Shown piece after piece: positions 29,127-37,573 of a DNA stretch of 64,000 bases (position 1 is its first letter; each line of letters opens with the position of its first letter). The position numbers were made by a program, and so were the translations under genes. The notes below the pieces were generated by a model. It was not told the origin of the DNA, searched no databases, and saw nothing but the letters and a program-made list of their open reading frames with translations. The stretch spans positions 2,294,001 to 2,358,000 of the forward strand of contig NZ_CP014230.1 in NCBI RefSeq assembly GCF_001553625.1, given 5' to 3'. The DNA is from Desulfomicrobium orale DSM 12838 (GTDB lineage: Bacteria; Desulfobacterota; Desulfovibrionia; Desulfovibrionales; Desulfomicrobiaceae).

Positions 29127-29930
29127 GGGTGTGTTTGCAAACTTTATAACCAGCGTGGTTTGGTGTAGCTTTTGGACATGTGTTATACCGATATTTCCGA
29201 TGAAACCTGGCAACGGCTTGAGCCCGTTCTGCCGCTTGAGGGTTCGCCCAAAGGCGGCCGTCCGGCCAAAGATAAACGAACATTCATAAATGCAATCATC
29301 TGGCTGCTGCGCACCGGGGCTCCCTGGAGGGCCCTGCCGAAAGAGTATGGGTCATGGAATGCCGTGTATTCCCGCTTTCGGCGTTGGCAGATAAAAGGAT
29401 CCTGGAAAGCAGTCTTTCTCGCTCTGGCGTCTGACCCCGATCTCGAAGCGGTAATGATTGACGGTACGTACATCCATGCCCACAAACATTCGGCTGGCGC
29501 AAAAGGGGGCAGCACAGACAAGCTCTGGGCCGCAGTCGTGGAGGTTTTACCTCCAAGCTGCATGCACAGGTAGACGCGCTCGGCAATCCTGTATCGTTTT
29601 TCCTTACAGGAGGTGAATGCGCGGATATCAGTGTTGCACCACAATTACTTGAAGGGGTTCGTGATTGCACTGTCATTGCCGATAAAGGGTATGACAGCGA
29701 GCCGTTAGTTCAACTTCTTGAAGCAAGAGGCTGTACCGTAGTTATTCCTCCACGCTCAAATCGTAAAACACCTCGTCGGTATGATCGGCATCTTTATAAG
29801 GAACGGCACCTTGTTGAATGCTTTTTCAGTAAAATCAAAGAGTACCGCAGAGTGGCAACACGTTATGAAAAGCTTGCCCAGACTTTTCTTTCTTTCGTTT
29901 ACCTGGCAGCTTCAATGATTTGGATCAAAT
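29127..29930 (+). mobile_element. IS5-family (IS427-type) element, right end replaced by IS copy 3
   Basis: Left end GGGTGTGTTTGCAAACTTTA follows CTA at 29124-29126 in the DUF58 gene. Two overlapping frames encode the transposase: 29178-29573 (MIDGTYIHAHKHSAGA, the first D) and a second frame to about 29943 (VIADKGYDSEPLV and HLVECFFSKIKEYRRV, giving D and E), as expected for the frameshifted IS427 group. The extreme C-terminus and right terminal repeat are missing where IS copy 3 starts. Confidence 0.87.
29178..29573 (+). CDS. IS427-type transposase OrfA
   Basis: 131 aa with the IS5 N-terminal signature WQRLEPVLPLEG, GGRPAKDKRTFINAIIWLLRTGAPWRALP and first catalytic D in VMIDGTYIHAHKH. A -1 type frameshift near 29530-29570 is needed to continue into OrfB (RSRGGFTSKLHAQVDALGNP). 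OrfB has no independent start and lacks its last residues because of IS copy 3, so transposition is unlikely. Confidence 0.8.
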   Translation: MCYTDISDETWQRLEPVLPLEGSPKGGRPAKDKRTFINAIIWLLRTGAPWRALPKEYGSWNAVYSRFRRWQIKGSWKAVFLALASDPDLEAVMIDGTYIHAHKHSAGAKGGSTDKLWAAVVEVLPPSCMHR

Positions 29931-31190
29931 CATTGCTGTCCGGCTAAGGGATAAGAAAAGAGTCCAAAATCTCAGCGATGTGTGGTAAAAGAAATCACCA
30001 CAACATCTTGCCACACAAGGAGATTTTGGACTTGAGTCACCATAATACACTATTCTCCCAGACGCTATCTCTGATTCCCAGACATGTTTTTCAGAAACTC
30101 GAAAGACGGCACAAAACCGGGCGCTCGTCGCGTCAATTCGGTTTCAAGGAGCAGTTCACGGTCATGGCCTTCATCCAGCTTGCCGCAAGACGTTCCATGC
30201 GCGATGGCCTGCGCTGCCTTGAGGCTGCGGGAAACCGCCTGTATCACTGGGGACTGAAAAACGTGGCCCGCTCGACCTTTGCTGACGCGAACAATTCTCG
30301 CCCCGTAGGCTTTTTCAAGGATCTGTTCGCCGAGATGTACGGCCTGTGCGCCGCAAAAGCCCCGAAGCACAAATTCCGTTTCAAATCCAAATTGTTCAGT
30401 CTGGACGCCACCACCATAAAGCTTTGCCTGCCGCTTTTTCCCTGGGCCTCGTTTCGGCAGGCCAAGGGCGGCGTCAAAGTACATACCTTGCTGGATCACG
30501 ATGGCCATATCCCGGCTTTCGCAACCGTCACCGACGCCAAAACCCATGAAAGCCGCATAGCTCAGGCTATGGAGTTGCCCAGGGGCTCCATCGTGGTCTT
30601 TGACAAGGGCTTCACCAGCTATCCCTGGTTTCGGTTCCTCGGGGCAAAGGGCGTCTTTTTTGTGACCCGGCTCAAGCGCAACGCCGTTTTCAAACTCCTG
30701 GAGCGCCGCCTCGTGAATCGCAAGACCGGCGTTACTTCCGATCACATCATTGAAGTCTCCAGCCGGGGAAAATCCTTACGCCTGCGCCGTATCGGCTATC
30801 GTGACCAGGAAACCGGGAAACACTACGAATTTTTGACCAACCATTTCCGGCTTTCGGCGAAAACCATCGCCGACATCTATAAAGACCGCTGGCAAATCGA
30901 GCTCTTCTTCAAGGAAATCAAACAAAATTTGCGCATAAAGACCTTCGTCGGCAACTCGGAAAATGCGGTTCTGATCCAGATTTACACGGCCCTGACGGTT
31001 TACCTGCTCCTCGCGTACCAGAAATTCCTCAGCCGTCTCGGACTCTCCGTACAGCAACTCTTCCAGCTCATTCAACTCAACCTGCTCGGCGAGGCCTCCT
31101 TGGATGAACTCCTGAATCCCAGACGACAAAAATTCGATAATTCATATAACTTCACACTGTTAGATTGCATCGCTTAGCCGGACAGCAATG
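29931..31190 (+). mobile_element. IS4-family insertion sequence, copy 3 of 4
   Basis: 1260 bp with the same terminal repeats. Left flank GGATCAAAT belongs to the IS5-type transposase, right flank ATTCAGCAG to the relaxase gene; they do not match, so this copy is a recombination junction joining chromosome to plasmid-like DNA. Confidence 0.93.
29978..31177 (+). CDS. IS4-family DDE transposase, copy 3
   Basis: Intact 399-aa frame with complete D, D, E motifs. Distinguished by KGFTSYPWFRFLG and a C-terminal LLDCIA. TTG 30032 with AAGGAG upstream is an alternative start. Confidence 0.93.
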   Translation: MCGKRNHHNILPHKEILDLSHHNTLFSQTLSLIPRHVFQKLERRHKTGRSSRQFGFKEQFTVMAFIQLAARRSMRDGLRCLEAAGNRLYHWGLKNVARSTFADANNSRPVGFFKDLFAEMYGLCAAKAPKHKFRFKSKLFSLDATTIKLCLPLFPWASFRQAKGGVKVHTLLDHDGHIPAFATVTDAKTHESRIAQAMELPRGSIVVFDKGFTSYPWFRFLGAKGVFFVTRLKRNAVFKLLERRLVNRKTGVTSDHIIEVSSRGKSLRLRRIGYRDQETGKHYEFLTNHFRLSAKTIADIYKDRWQIELFFKEIKQNLRIKTFVGNSENAVLIQIYTALTVYLLLAYQKFLSRLGLSVQQLFQLIQLNLLGEASLDELLNPRRQKFDNSYNFTLLDCIA

Positions 31191-32201
31191 ATTCAGCAGG
31201 ATTCCGCGTAAAATTGGCCCCATTTTCAGGGCGCGAACAAGCTTATAATGCAGGTTTGCCTGCGTCCTGATCCTTTCCAGTTCCAGGGTTTTCTGCTGCT
31301 GTATCTTTTCTTTCTGCGCCAGCCATGCCTGCCGGTTCGTTTCGCGGGTGGCATTGTACGTCTCCCATAGCTTTGACGTGTCATAGTTATGCTTCATGGG
31401 TTTTTTCTCGTATGTCTGCTTCACCTCGGCTGTGACAGACATTTCCCGGAACTCTCCGAACCGCTTTTCCAAAGCCACTTTGCTCATGCCACGATCCACA
31501 GAGCTGGCTTTGCAATGTACGTCGCCGCCTTTAATGACCAGGCCATTACCTCGCGGGCTGATGGCCAGACCATTTTTTGCGAGCACCGAGTGCAGCTCCT
31601 CCCATGACTTTGCGGCCTTTAGCTCCTCCAGGCAGTTACGCTGCACCCAGCCGATCAGGGATTCCATGTCCGCAAAATGCTCCATTTTCTTTGCGGCGGT
31701 TTCGCGGGCATTGGTTTTGACTTCGTGGTTGTCTGCCTTGAGTCCATATTTTTGTTCCGCCTCCTTGGAGGCGTTGCGCAAAATTTTATAGTCGCAGTAA
31801 GGCTCAAGGACCGTATATTTAGTCGGATGCACTTTGTTGATAGCAATCTGGATATGTAGATTGTCCGTATCCGTGTGCACGATGGCCACACGCTGATGCT
31901 CCCCATATCCAAGTTTTGTACAAACATCATTTTCTATGCTTTTCAACGTATCAAGATTGGGTGTTTCTCCCGTCGGAAACGATATAACCAGATGATATGT
32001 CTTATCGGCCTTGCTCCGGACATTCATGCGCTGCACGGCCCGCATCTCGATACCCGCCCACTGTAAGTCCTCAGATTCCAGATTGGTGGTCCAGGACGTA
32101 TGCACACGCTGCTCGTGCCCCTGCTTGTCAGCAAGGTAGCTGACCAGCCGGATCACGCTACTTTTGGATGGCGTTCGCATGTGTAGTTTCTGGGCAATCA
32201 T
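31191..32201 (-). pseudogene. traI: IncP-type conjugative relaxase TraI, C-terminus removed by IS copy 3
   Basis: About 337 aa remain of a protein that is about 730 aa in RP4. Motif I contains the nicking tyrosine in RLVSYLADKQG (about residue 22); motif III reads HTDTDNLHIQIAINKVHPTKYT. It is close to RP4 TraI throughout the N-terminal relaxase domain. In life it cuts oriT and stays bound to the 5' end during transfer. Its start overlaps traJ by 4 bases. Truncation leaves the catalytic domain but not the C-terminal region. Motif III shows Gln where the second His of HxH is usual. Confidence 0.9.
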
Positions 32202-32584
32202 CCGTTTTCGATCTCCCGGATGCAGTCTATCAGGCGTTGTTGCATGTGCTGGATTTCCTTCAATGTGTTTTTGGTCATGCTTTGGATTTCTGCCCCTGTC
32301 CTGCCGTCCAGTCGTTCGTCGTTGGTGAGGAGCGCCTTGAGCAGGCCACCCAGTCGGCCCTGGTCCGCATTGACGCGGGCCAGTTTCCTGATCTGCTCGG
32401 CATCCGCTCTGCTCCGCACGGAGCCGTTCACGCCGAGGAGCCGCAGATAGCGGCTTACGCTGTAGCCTGCTTCTCTGGCGTTGGTCTCGATGCGGCCCCG
32501 TTCGTCCGGCGAACAGTACACCCGCAGGGCGGGTCCCTGCCGCCGCAGGGCGGGTGTCTCTTCTTTTCTTGGCGTCGCAGACAT
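32198..32584 (-). CDS. traJ: Relaxosome accessory protein TraJ (IncP type, MobC-like)
   Basis: 128 aa: N-terminal tail, then LRVYCSPDERGRIETNAREAGYSVSRYL, a ribbon-helix-helix segment matching RP4 TraJ (VYCLPDER..IE..A..AG), LARVNADQGRLGGLLKALL, and a C-terminal helix. TraJ binds the inverted repeat next to nic and recruits TraI. The gene lies between oriT and traI in the RP4 order. Confidence 0.9.
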   Translation of the reverse strand: MSATPRKEETPALRRQGPALRVYCSPDERGRIETNAREAGYSVSRYLRLLGVNGSVRSRADAEQIRKLARVNADQGRLGGLLKALLTNDERLDGRTGAEIQSMTKNTLKEIQHMQQRLIDCIREIENG

Positions 32585-32638
32585 CTCTTCAAGCCTCGCA
32601 GAGCAGGGTTTCCGTTGAGCCGAAGGCGAATAAGGAAC

Positions 32639-32695
32639 GTAAAGTAGGCTTTGAGCGAAGCGAAAAGTAGGCCTACTTTACATCCCCTGCCCTTT
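32639..32695 (+). other. oriT: oriT of IncP/RP4 type with predicted nic site
   Basis: A perfect 11-bp inverted repeat GTAAAGTAGGC (32639-32649) / GCCTACTTTAC (32671-32681) is followed at once by ATCCCCTG-CCC. From memory the RP4 core reads GGCCTACTTCACCTATCCTG-CCC, which aligns without gaps. The predicted nick is between G32689 and C32690. It sits between divergent traJ and traK as in RP4. The surrounding 32590-32900 region is AT-rich and otherwise holds only promoters. Confidence 0.82.
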
Positions 32696-32901
32696 TTTTC
32701 GCGTTCGTAACTCCATAGAAGAAATAGTACAACATTTCATATTGACATAAAACTTCATAAGTACTATATATTTGCATAGTATTTCTGTAAAAAATGAAAT
32801 AAATATGGAATATATGAATGAAGTTTTGGTCGAATATGAAATTCAAAAATAAAATATGAATGATATTTTATATAAATATGAATTTTTATTTGGGAGGAGG
32901 T

Positions 32902-33303
32902 ATGAGTTCTACACTTGCCGAAAGAATGGTCCGCGAATCTCTAAGAGAGCCGTGCGCGAATGTTGGGATAGGGAATAAAAATTTAGCACTTTTTTTAAGT
33001 CAGAGAGCAGAAATACAAGAAGCACTTGATTTAGGATGGAGTGTTCGTGCGATTTGGAAGCATTTACATAAAGAAGGAAAGTTTCCGGGAACATATGAAT
33101 GCTTTCTCAATCACGCAAAGAAGAATTTGAGAATTACAAAGTATGTTTCTTCGAGTTCTCGGCATCCCCAAAAAACAAGTTCAGATGACTCTACCTCATC
33201 TCAAAAAGATGCCTCCAGGCCGAAAGGGCAAGAGGGGAGGGTGTCTGGATTTGAGTTCAAACCAGTTTTTGACGCAAAAAAACTTTACGGGGAGGAAGAA
33301 TAA
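32902..33303 (+). CDS. traK: oriT-binding protein TraK (IncP type)
   Basis: 133 aa from ATG 32902 (GGGAGGAGG 3-11 bases upstream). The core NLALFLSQRAEIQEALDLGW, SVRAIWKHLHKEGKFPGTYECFLNHAKK matches the TraK family, in which this helix-turn-helix-like domain binds and bends oriT DNA. The basic Ser/Lys-rich tail is variable. First gene of the traKLM operon, 2 bases before traL. Confidence 0.88.
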   Translation: MSSTLAERMVRESLREPCANVGIGNKNLALFLSQRAEIQEALDLGWSVRAIWKHLHKEGKFPGTYECFLNHAKKNLRITKYVSSSSRHPQKTSSDDSTSSQKDASRPKGQEGRVSGFEFKPVFDAKKLYGEEE

Positions 33304-33305
33304 TC

Positions 33306-34031
33306 ATGGCAAATATACATCTTTTTTTACAAGGAAAAGGTGGAGTTGGAAAATCCTTCAGCGCGTCAATGCTTACCCAATTTTTTCTTGATTCTGGAAA
33401 GAATGTCGTTTGTATCGACACTGACCCAGTAAACGCTACATTTTCTGCATACCAAAGATTCCAAGCCACCCACATTGACCTAATGAAAAATAGGAAGTTT
33501 ACGGATAGACCCTTTGATGAAATCATTGAAAAAATATCTGAAGTTGAAGAAGACGCGAATGTTGTCATCGACAATGGAGCGTCAAGCTTTATAGCATTTT
33601 CCAGTTTTATATTGGAAAATGATGTAGCATCATTGCTTAGTGAGATGGGAAATAATCTGTATGTGCATACAATAATCACGGGTGGGGACTCACAAGACGA
33701 TACCGTTCACGGTTTTGCATCACTTGTGTCACAGTTTCAGACTCCCTTAATTGTCTGGATCAATCCTTATTTCGGCATTGTCGAACGCGGCGGAAAAGGG
33801 TTTGAAGATTTCAAACCCTACAAGGATAACCGGGATCGTGTAGCTGGGGTCATCCACCTCCCGGACCTCCAGGCGGAGACATTTGGTGTAAATCTTGGGG
33901 ATATGCTCAAAGCCCGGCTGACTTTTGCGGAAGCGCTTGAAAATTCCAACTCTCCAATCATGACGAGACAGCGCCTTAAGATTGCCCAGCGGCAGATTTA
34001 TGCCCAACTTGAAGCCTGCCCGGAGCTGTAA
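33306..34031 (+). CDS. traL: Conjugal transfer ATPase TraL (ParA/MinD fold)
   Basis: 241 aa. Deviant Walker A QGKGGVGKSFSASML near the N-terminus, CIDTDPVNATFSAYQ, VVIDNGASSFIAFSSF (the Walker-B-like Asp) and VHTIITGGDSQDDTVHGF. These match RP4 TraL closely (for example the IDTDPVNATF and DNGASSF blocks). Its precise role in IncP transfer is unclear. Translationally close to traK and traM. Confidence 0.92.
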   Translation: MANIHLFLQGKGGVGKSFSASMLTQFFLDSGKNVVCIDTDPVNATFSAYQRFQATHIDLMKNRKFTDRPFDEIIEKISEVEEDANVVIDNGASSFIAFSSFILENDVASLLSEMGNNLYVHTIITGGDSQDDTVHGFASLVSQFQTPLIVWINPYFGIVERGGKGFEDFKPYKDNRDRVAGVIHLPDLQAETFGVNLGDMLKARLTFAEALENSNSPIMTRQRLKIAQRQIYAQLEACPEL

Positions 34032-34032
34032 A

Positions 34033-34461
34033 ATGGAACCTGTCGAATCCTACATTTCAGCGGTAGCCATGAAAGACGGAAACATCGTCAAGAAAGGTGA
34101 TCCGATTTTGTGCTTGCATACGATCCTTGAAAAATTTGAGGAGGATTTCCTCAGAAGCCAGCAAAATTTACTTGCCGCATTCCAAGTGGCCTTGGAGACT
34201 GAATATGCAAAGTGGAATGCCGAGAGTACAGCGCGGGCAGAGCGAGTTTTGAGCTCCAGTCTGGCTGCGGCCAAAAAAGATGCAGATACGGTATTTCGTG
34301 CCGCCGCCGATGAGGAGCTTGCGCTCCTCGGTGCGGCACTGAACGAGAAACTGGAGGAGGTGAAGGGCTATCAGATCAGCGCCAAACGTATTGCGGTACT
34401 AAGTTTTATTTGTGCATTGCTTTTTCTGCTTAGCGTGGTCGGAATGTTTTTAAAACTTTAG
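34033..34461 (+). CDS. traM: Conjugal transfer protein TraM (IncP type)
   Basis: 142 aa from ATG 34033, starting at the traL stop. Mostly soluble and helical, with a Glu/Ala-rich coiled-coil region (EYAKWNAESTARAERVLSSS) and a C-terminal membrane anchor (VLSFICALLFLLSVVGMFL). Position, length and C-terminal anchor agree with RP4 TraM. Completes the K-L-M order. Confidence 0.8.
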   Translation: MEPVESYISAVAMKDGNIVKKGDPILCLHTILEKFEEDFLRSQQNLLAAFQVALETEYAKWNAESTARAERVLSSSLAAAKKDADTVFRAAADEELALLGAALNEKLEEVKGYQISAKRIAVLSFICALLFLLSVVGMFLKL

Positions 34462-34477
34462 GCAGTTATGTTTTAGT

Positions 34478-34762
34478 CTACCATATTTTAGGAGGATTTT
34501 GTGCTGTATGGAAGAAACGTAAAATTTCCACAGCCCCCTTTCGCACTCGATACGGCAAAATATACGGAAATCCGGAAAGAACAAGTTCTCTGGTTTCATG
34601 TATCCGCCCCGGTCGACCTGTTTCTGGGAACCGTCCTAAAAGGTCTGTCTTCTCTTTGATCAGGGTGGCGATATGTCGAGCGGTATTTTCGTTTTCTTCA
34701 GCAATCCGTAATAGCTCTGCTTCAAGATCACGCTGAGCTTTTGGCAGCCACCGAATTTTCAT
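34478..34762 (-). CDS. ParE/RelE-type toxin
   Basis: 94 aa from ATG 34762. RelE/ParE fold signatures: WLPKAQRDLEAELLRIAEEN at the start, LLGRFPETGRPG, and ELVLSGFPYILPYRVRKGAVEILRFFHTAQ at the end. Starts with a 4-base overlap on the antitoxin stop (ATGA). Probably inhibits gyrase or translation unless bound by the partner; it would stabilise the mobilisable element. Confidence 0.88.
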   Translation of the reverse strand: MKIRWLPKAQRDLEAELLRIAEENENTARHIATLIKEKTDLLGRFPETGRPGRIHETRELVLSGFPYILPYRVRKGAVEILRFFHTAQNPPKIW

Positions 34763-34992
34763 TTTGACCACTTATCCCAAAAAGCCTGCATCTCAACATC
34801 TGGAACAAATTGTTCAGCGTCAGCTTCTTTTAATGCTTTTTTGATTTCAGCAACTTGCCATGCTTCCCGAGAGATGAATTCTTGTAAGGCTTGCACCGCA
34901 AGATAGCTCTTTGTTCGCCCTGTGGCTTCTGCCAGTTCTCCCAGCTGTGTAGCTAATTCTTTTGGCAAGCGCATTGACATTGACGTTTGCAT
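34759..34992 (-). CDS. Ribbon-helix-helix antitoxin (ParD/CopG-like)
   Basis: 77 aa from ATG 34992, preceded by AAGGAG (the longer frame to 35049 has no such site). N-terminal TSMSMRLPKELATQLGELAEATGRTKSYLAVQALQEFI is a ribbon-helix-helix DNA-binding domain; the C-terminal tail (QFVPDVEMQAFWDKWSK) would wrap the toxin. ATTTTGT/ACAAAA half-sites just upstream (35021-35042) are a likely self-repression operator. Confidence 0.87.
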   Translation of the reverse strand: MQTSMSMRLPKELATQLGELAEATGRTKSYLAVQALQEFISREAWQVAEIKKALKEADAEQFVPDVEMQAFWDKWSK

Positions 34993-35080
34993 GAGGGTGT
35001 ATCTCCTTTTGGGTTCCTGTATTTTGTTGTAATACAAAAAATACGACAACTCGTCAAGCTGATTTAGCCTTGAGTCGGAA

Positions 35081-36295
35081 TTATCTCGCGATATTGCGGG
35101 TTAATTCCAAGGAGATGGCTTCTTGCTTTTGCTGCGAGCGGTGTTCCTGCTGCTGGGTCATCACCTGTTTGGTCTGGGTCTGAACATACTCGTCACGCCA
35201 CTTGGAAAGTTCCTTCTCTCTTCGAAGCTTTTTAGTTGCCAATTCACATAAATAGCCTCCGCTCATCTTAGAACGAATCATTTTGACTCCAATCAAACGT
35301 TTCTCAAGCTGCATCAATCGTTTTTTCTCTTTAGAAAGAATCTTTTCCCAATTAGATTTACGCCAAAAACGAAAGCCGGGCTTTGATTTTTCCAATCCTG
35401 CTAGCTTTGTCCTTTGCTGCAAGATTCTATTTTCCAGTTTCATTTCCAGCCTTTCCGCCGATTTCATTTTTGCATCTGTATATATTTTTAATTTTTCGTC
35501 ATATTCCTGTGATGCAAGATATTTTTTGTCTCGATGAAGCTCTTCTGCTCTTGATTCGATATTTTTTTCTTCTGTCTGGTATTGACGTTTTGCAATGTTG
35601 TTTATCTCTTCAATGATCTCCGTTGCTTCTGCCGTTTCGTAGAATCTTGCTATTTTCTCATTGAAATCATATCCTTCTATACTGACAGGATGATAGCCAT
35701 TTTTCATCAGTAATCCATTCATTATCAAATTTGCAGTCCTCTTATTGCAATCTGCAAAGAACTGCGAACGTGATAAAAATAAGAAAGAGCAGACTGCTTT
35801 TTCTTCTATGGTGTTCATATTTTCAAGAAAATGAATCCCTTCATTGAAGATTTTTTCTAAAAATTTAGGCTGTGGTGGGATATATGATGATTTTTCAATA
35901 AGGACTTGATTATTTCTGAACTCTCCAAAGTATCTCACCTCATCTTTTGCAACTATAGAATTGATGTTGCATAAAATATCTTTATTGAATGTAAATTTAT
36001 TATTCCTGATTAGTTCAGAGATATATTCACATGCTTTCGCATAATTTTCTATCGCGCGAAGTTGATTGGTTGATAGTCCGGAAACAGAATTTCCGTCTAA
36101 AATTGCCCTTGTCTGGGCATAAGTACATGGGATGCGCTCTAACGTCTGAAGAGTTTTACTGACATGCTCTACCCTGTATTTATGAAATGTAAATATAGGG
36201 TCATCTGGATTGGCTGCTTTTATGAAGTTCCATCCTTGAGGAACTTCCCAAGTAAACCCAAGAGATCTTTTAGCTTCGTAATTTTTATTTTCCAT
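35081..36295 (-). CDS. Fic-domain protein with degenerate catalytic motif
   Basis: 404 aa. N-terminal Fic_N-like region with an inhibitory-helix-like motif (AILDGNSVSGLS, about residues 64-75), then the Fic core with RYFGEFRNNQV and the motif Q178-F-F-A-D-C-N-K-R-T. Canonical Fic enzymes read HxFxxGN and use the His to transfer AMP; here Gln replaces His and Cys replaces Gly, so classical AMPylation is doubtful. The C-terminal 160 residues are charged and coiled-coil-like, rich in Lys/Arg/Gln. It lies on the mobilisable element next to a toxin pair. Confidence 0.85.
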   Translation of the reverse strand: MENKNYEAKRSLGFTWEVPQGWNFIKAANPDDPIFTFHKYRVEHVSKTLQTLERIPCTYAQTRAILDGNSVSGLSTNQLRAIENYAKACEYISELIRNNKFTFNKDILCNINSIVAKDEVRYFGEFRNNQVLIEKSSYIPPQPKFLEKIFNEGIHFLENMNTIEEKAVCSFLFLSRSQFFADCNKRTANLIMNGLLMKNGYHPVSIEGYDFNEKIARFYETAEATEIIEEINNIAKRQYQTEEKNIESRAEELHRDKKYLASQEYDEKLKIYTDAKMKSAERLEMKLENRILQQRTKLAGLEKSKPGFRFWRKSNWEKILSKEKKRLMQLEKRLIGVKMIRSKMSGGYLCELATKKLRREKELSKWRDEYVQTQTKQVMTQQQEHRSQQKQEAISLELTRNIAR

Positions 36296-36643
36296 AGCCG
36301 CCCTACCCTACACCAGAGTCTTCAAAAAATAATTAATGATCTTATAATATGCTGGAAAATGCTGCGAGACAATAAGACATTTTTTGGCGTGAAAAAAATA
36401 TATCACTAGACTACAATAGATATTGACAAAGAAAGTTTAATCAGCCAACGAATTATTGCCAACCTACTGAAAGTCCTTCTGCTCTCTCCGCATGCATCTA
36501 ACATAATGAAAATACTAACATAATTTTCATTATGATTTTTTTGCCTCACATACGGGCTGGGACCAAATGATGCCTGAGGCTCTCAGGGCACGTCTGAAGA
36601 AAGAACGGTTCCAGATAGGTAATCATCTGGAACCGTTAAATAG
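36296..36643. other. Intergenic segment between Fic gene and attL
   Basis: No gene is convincing. It holds an AT-rich perfect 12-bp inverted repeat (CATAATGAAAAT 36502-36513 / ATTTTCATTATG 36523-36534) followed by seven T, and a second hairpin with 13-bp arms (36604-36616 / 36625-36637) right before attL. The second resembles the hairpin downstream of the prophage integrase, sharing CATCTGGAACC. Confidence 0.7.
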
Positions 36644-36694
36644 TTTGGTGCCCCCACCATGACTCGAACATGGGCTAACCGGGATTAGGAATCC
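36644..36694. repeat. attL, 51-bp direct repeat
   Basis: Identical to 47576-47626. It is a copy of the tRNA-Arg 3' end (T arm and acceptor) without the 5' half, which shows it is the displaced side of the integration. Confidence 0.92.
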
Positions 36695-36785
36695 ATCAGA
36701 AGACCGGGAACCAGCCAGACACCTACCGGATTTTATCTTTTTCCATCGGTTTTCATGCCGCTTAAGTGGCGTTTTGGGTGGCGTT

Positions 36786-37076
36786 TCATACTTGCCCAGG
36801 CGCTTGTATGCGTAAAGGGATTCCTAGGCTTTTTGTGATTTTCATGATTGTTTCAAATCGCGGCTTTGCTCCGGGCGCTAGGCTCTTGTAGAGGCTTTCC
36901 CGTCCCAAGCCACTATCTTTTGCAAGCTGTGCGATACCTCGCGCCTTGGCCACATCAGCAAGGGCGGCCAGAAATACATCAGGGTTCTGATCCTCCATCG
37001 CTGCTTCCAGATAGGCCGCCATCATTTCTTCGCTGTCCAGATACTGTACTGCGTCGAATCTACTCACGTTCACCAT
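36786..37076 (-). CDS. HigA-like antitoxin (TIGR02684 type)
   Basis: 96 aa. FDAVQYLDSEEMMAAYLEAAMED followed by a helix-turn-helix (ARGIAQLAKDSGLGRESLYKSLAPGAKP) matches the addiction-module antidote family. Starts inside the last bases of the toxin gene, so the order is toxin then antitoxin, the HigBA arrangement. Located at the left prophage end, it probably secures maintenance. Confidence 0.88.
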   Translation of the reverse strand: MVNVSRFDAVQYLDSEEMMAAYLEAAMEDQNPDVFLAALADVAKARGIAQLAKDSGLGRESLYKSLAPGAKPRFETIMKITKSLGIPLRIQAPGQV

Positions 37077-37377
37077 GTTCTATCTCCTCGATTTCACGCC
37101 GAAGTGCTTGGGCGCGCCGGATATCTTTTTGCTGGGAACTTTTGTTCCCTCCAATGAGTAACCAGTAAACCCGAGTTTCTTTTTTCCAGAAATACAAGCG
37201 GTATCCCGGTCCAAAATGTAACCGCATTTCTGAAACGCCTTCTCCAACAGGTGCGCAGTCTCCTAAATTCCCAACTTCCGCCGACTTGATTCTGGCAACT
37301 ATTCGTGCCTTGGCTTGTATATCTCGGAGTTTTTGTAGCCAATTTGAAAACTGGTCTGTTTGGTAGAAGGTATTCAT
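37060..37377 (-). CDS. HigB-like / phage Gp49-like toxin (TIGR02683 type)
   Basis: 105 aa from ATG 37377 (the frame continues to 37464 but the conserved start is MNTFYQTDQFSNWL). Core: ARIVARIKSAEVGNLGD, SEMRLHFGPGYRLYFWKK, LIGGNKSSQQKDIRRA, the signature of the RelE-superfamily killer protein. Likely an mRNA interferase. Overlaps the antitoxin start by 17 bases. Confidence 0.88.
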   Translation of the reverse strand: MNTFYQTDQFSNWLQKLRDIQAKARIVARIKSAEVGNLGDCAPVGEGVSEMRLHFGPGYRLYFWKKETRVYWLLIGGNKSSQQKDIRRAQALRREIEEIEHGERE

Positions 37378-37479
37378 AGGCAATCTGTATCTTGTCGGAT
37401 ACAGAAGATCAAGCGCCGGTGTGACTAGGAGCGGACGATCTTGGAGGGAGCGACGCCGGAGCACCGGCGCCGACAGGCA

Positions 37480-37501
37480 CCCCCCTATTCTAACAGGGGG
37501 G
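37480..37501 (-). terminator. Hairpin downstream of the zinc-ribbon gene
   Basis: Arms of six C and six G (37480-37485 / 37496-37501) with a short loop, between the minus-strand zinc-ribbon gene and the toxin promoter. The following T-tract is weak, so termination is likely but not certain. Confidence 0.55.
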
Positions 37502-37573
37502 TTACAAATTACAGCTTTTCTTATCTGGCTGATATTAAAAGTTTTTCCTCTTGAGCTTGTAATCTGTTTTCCT

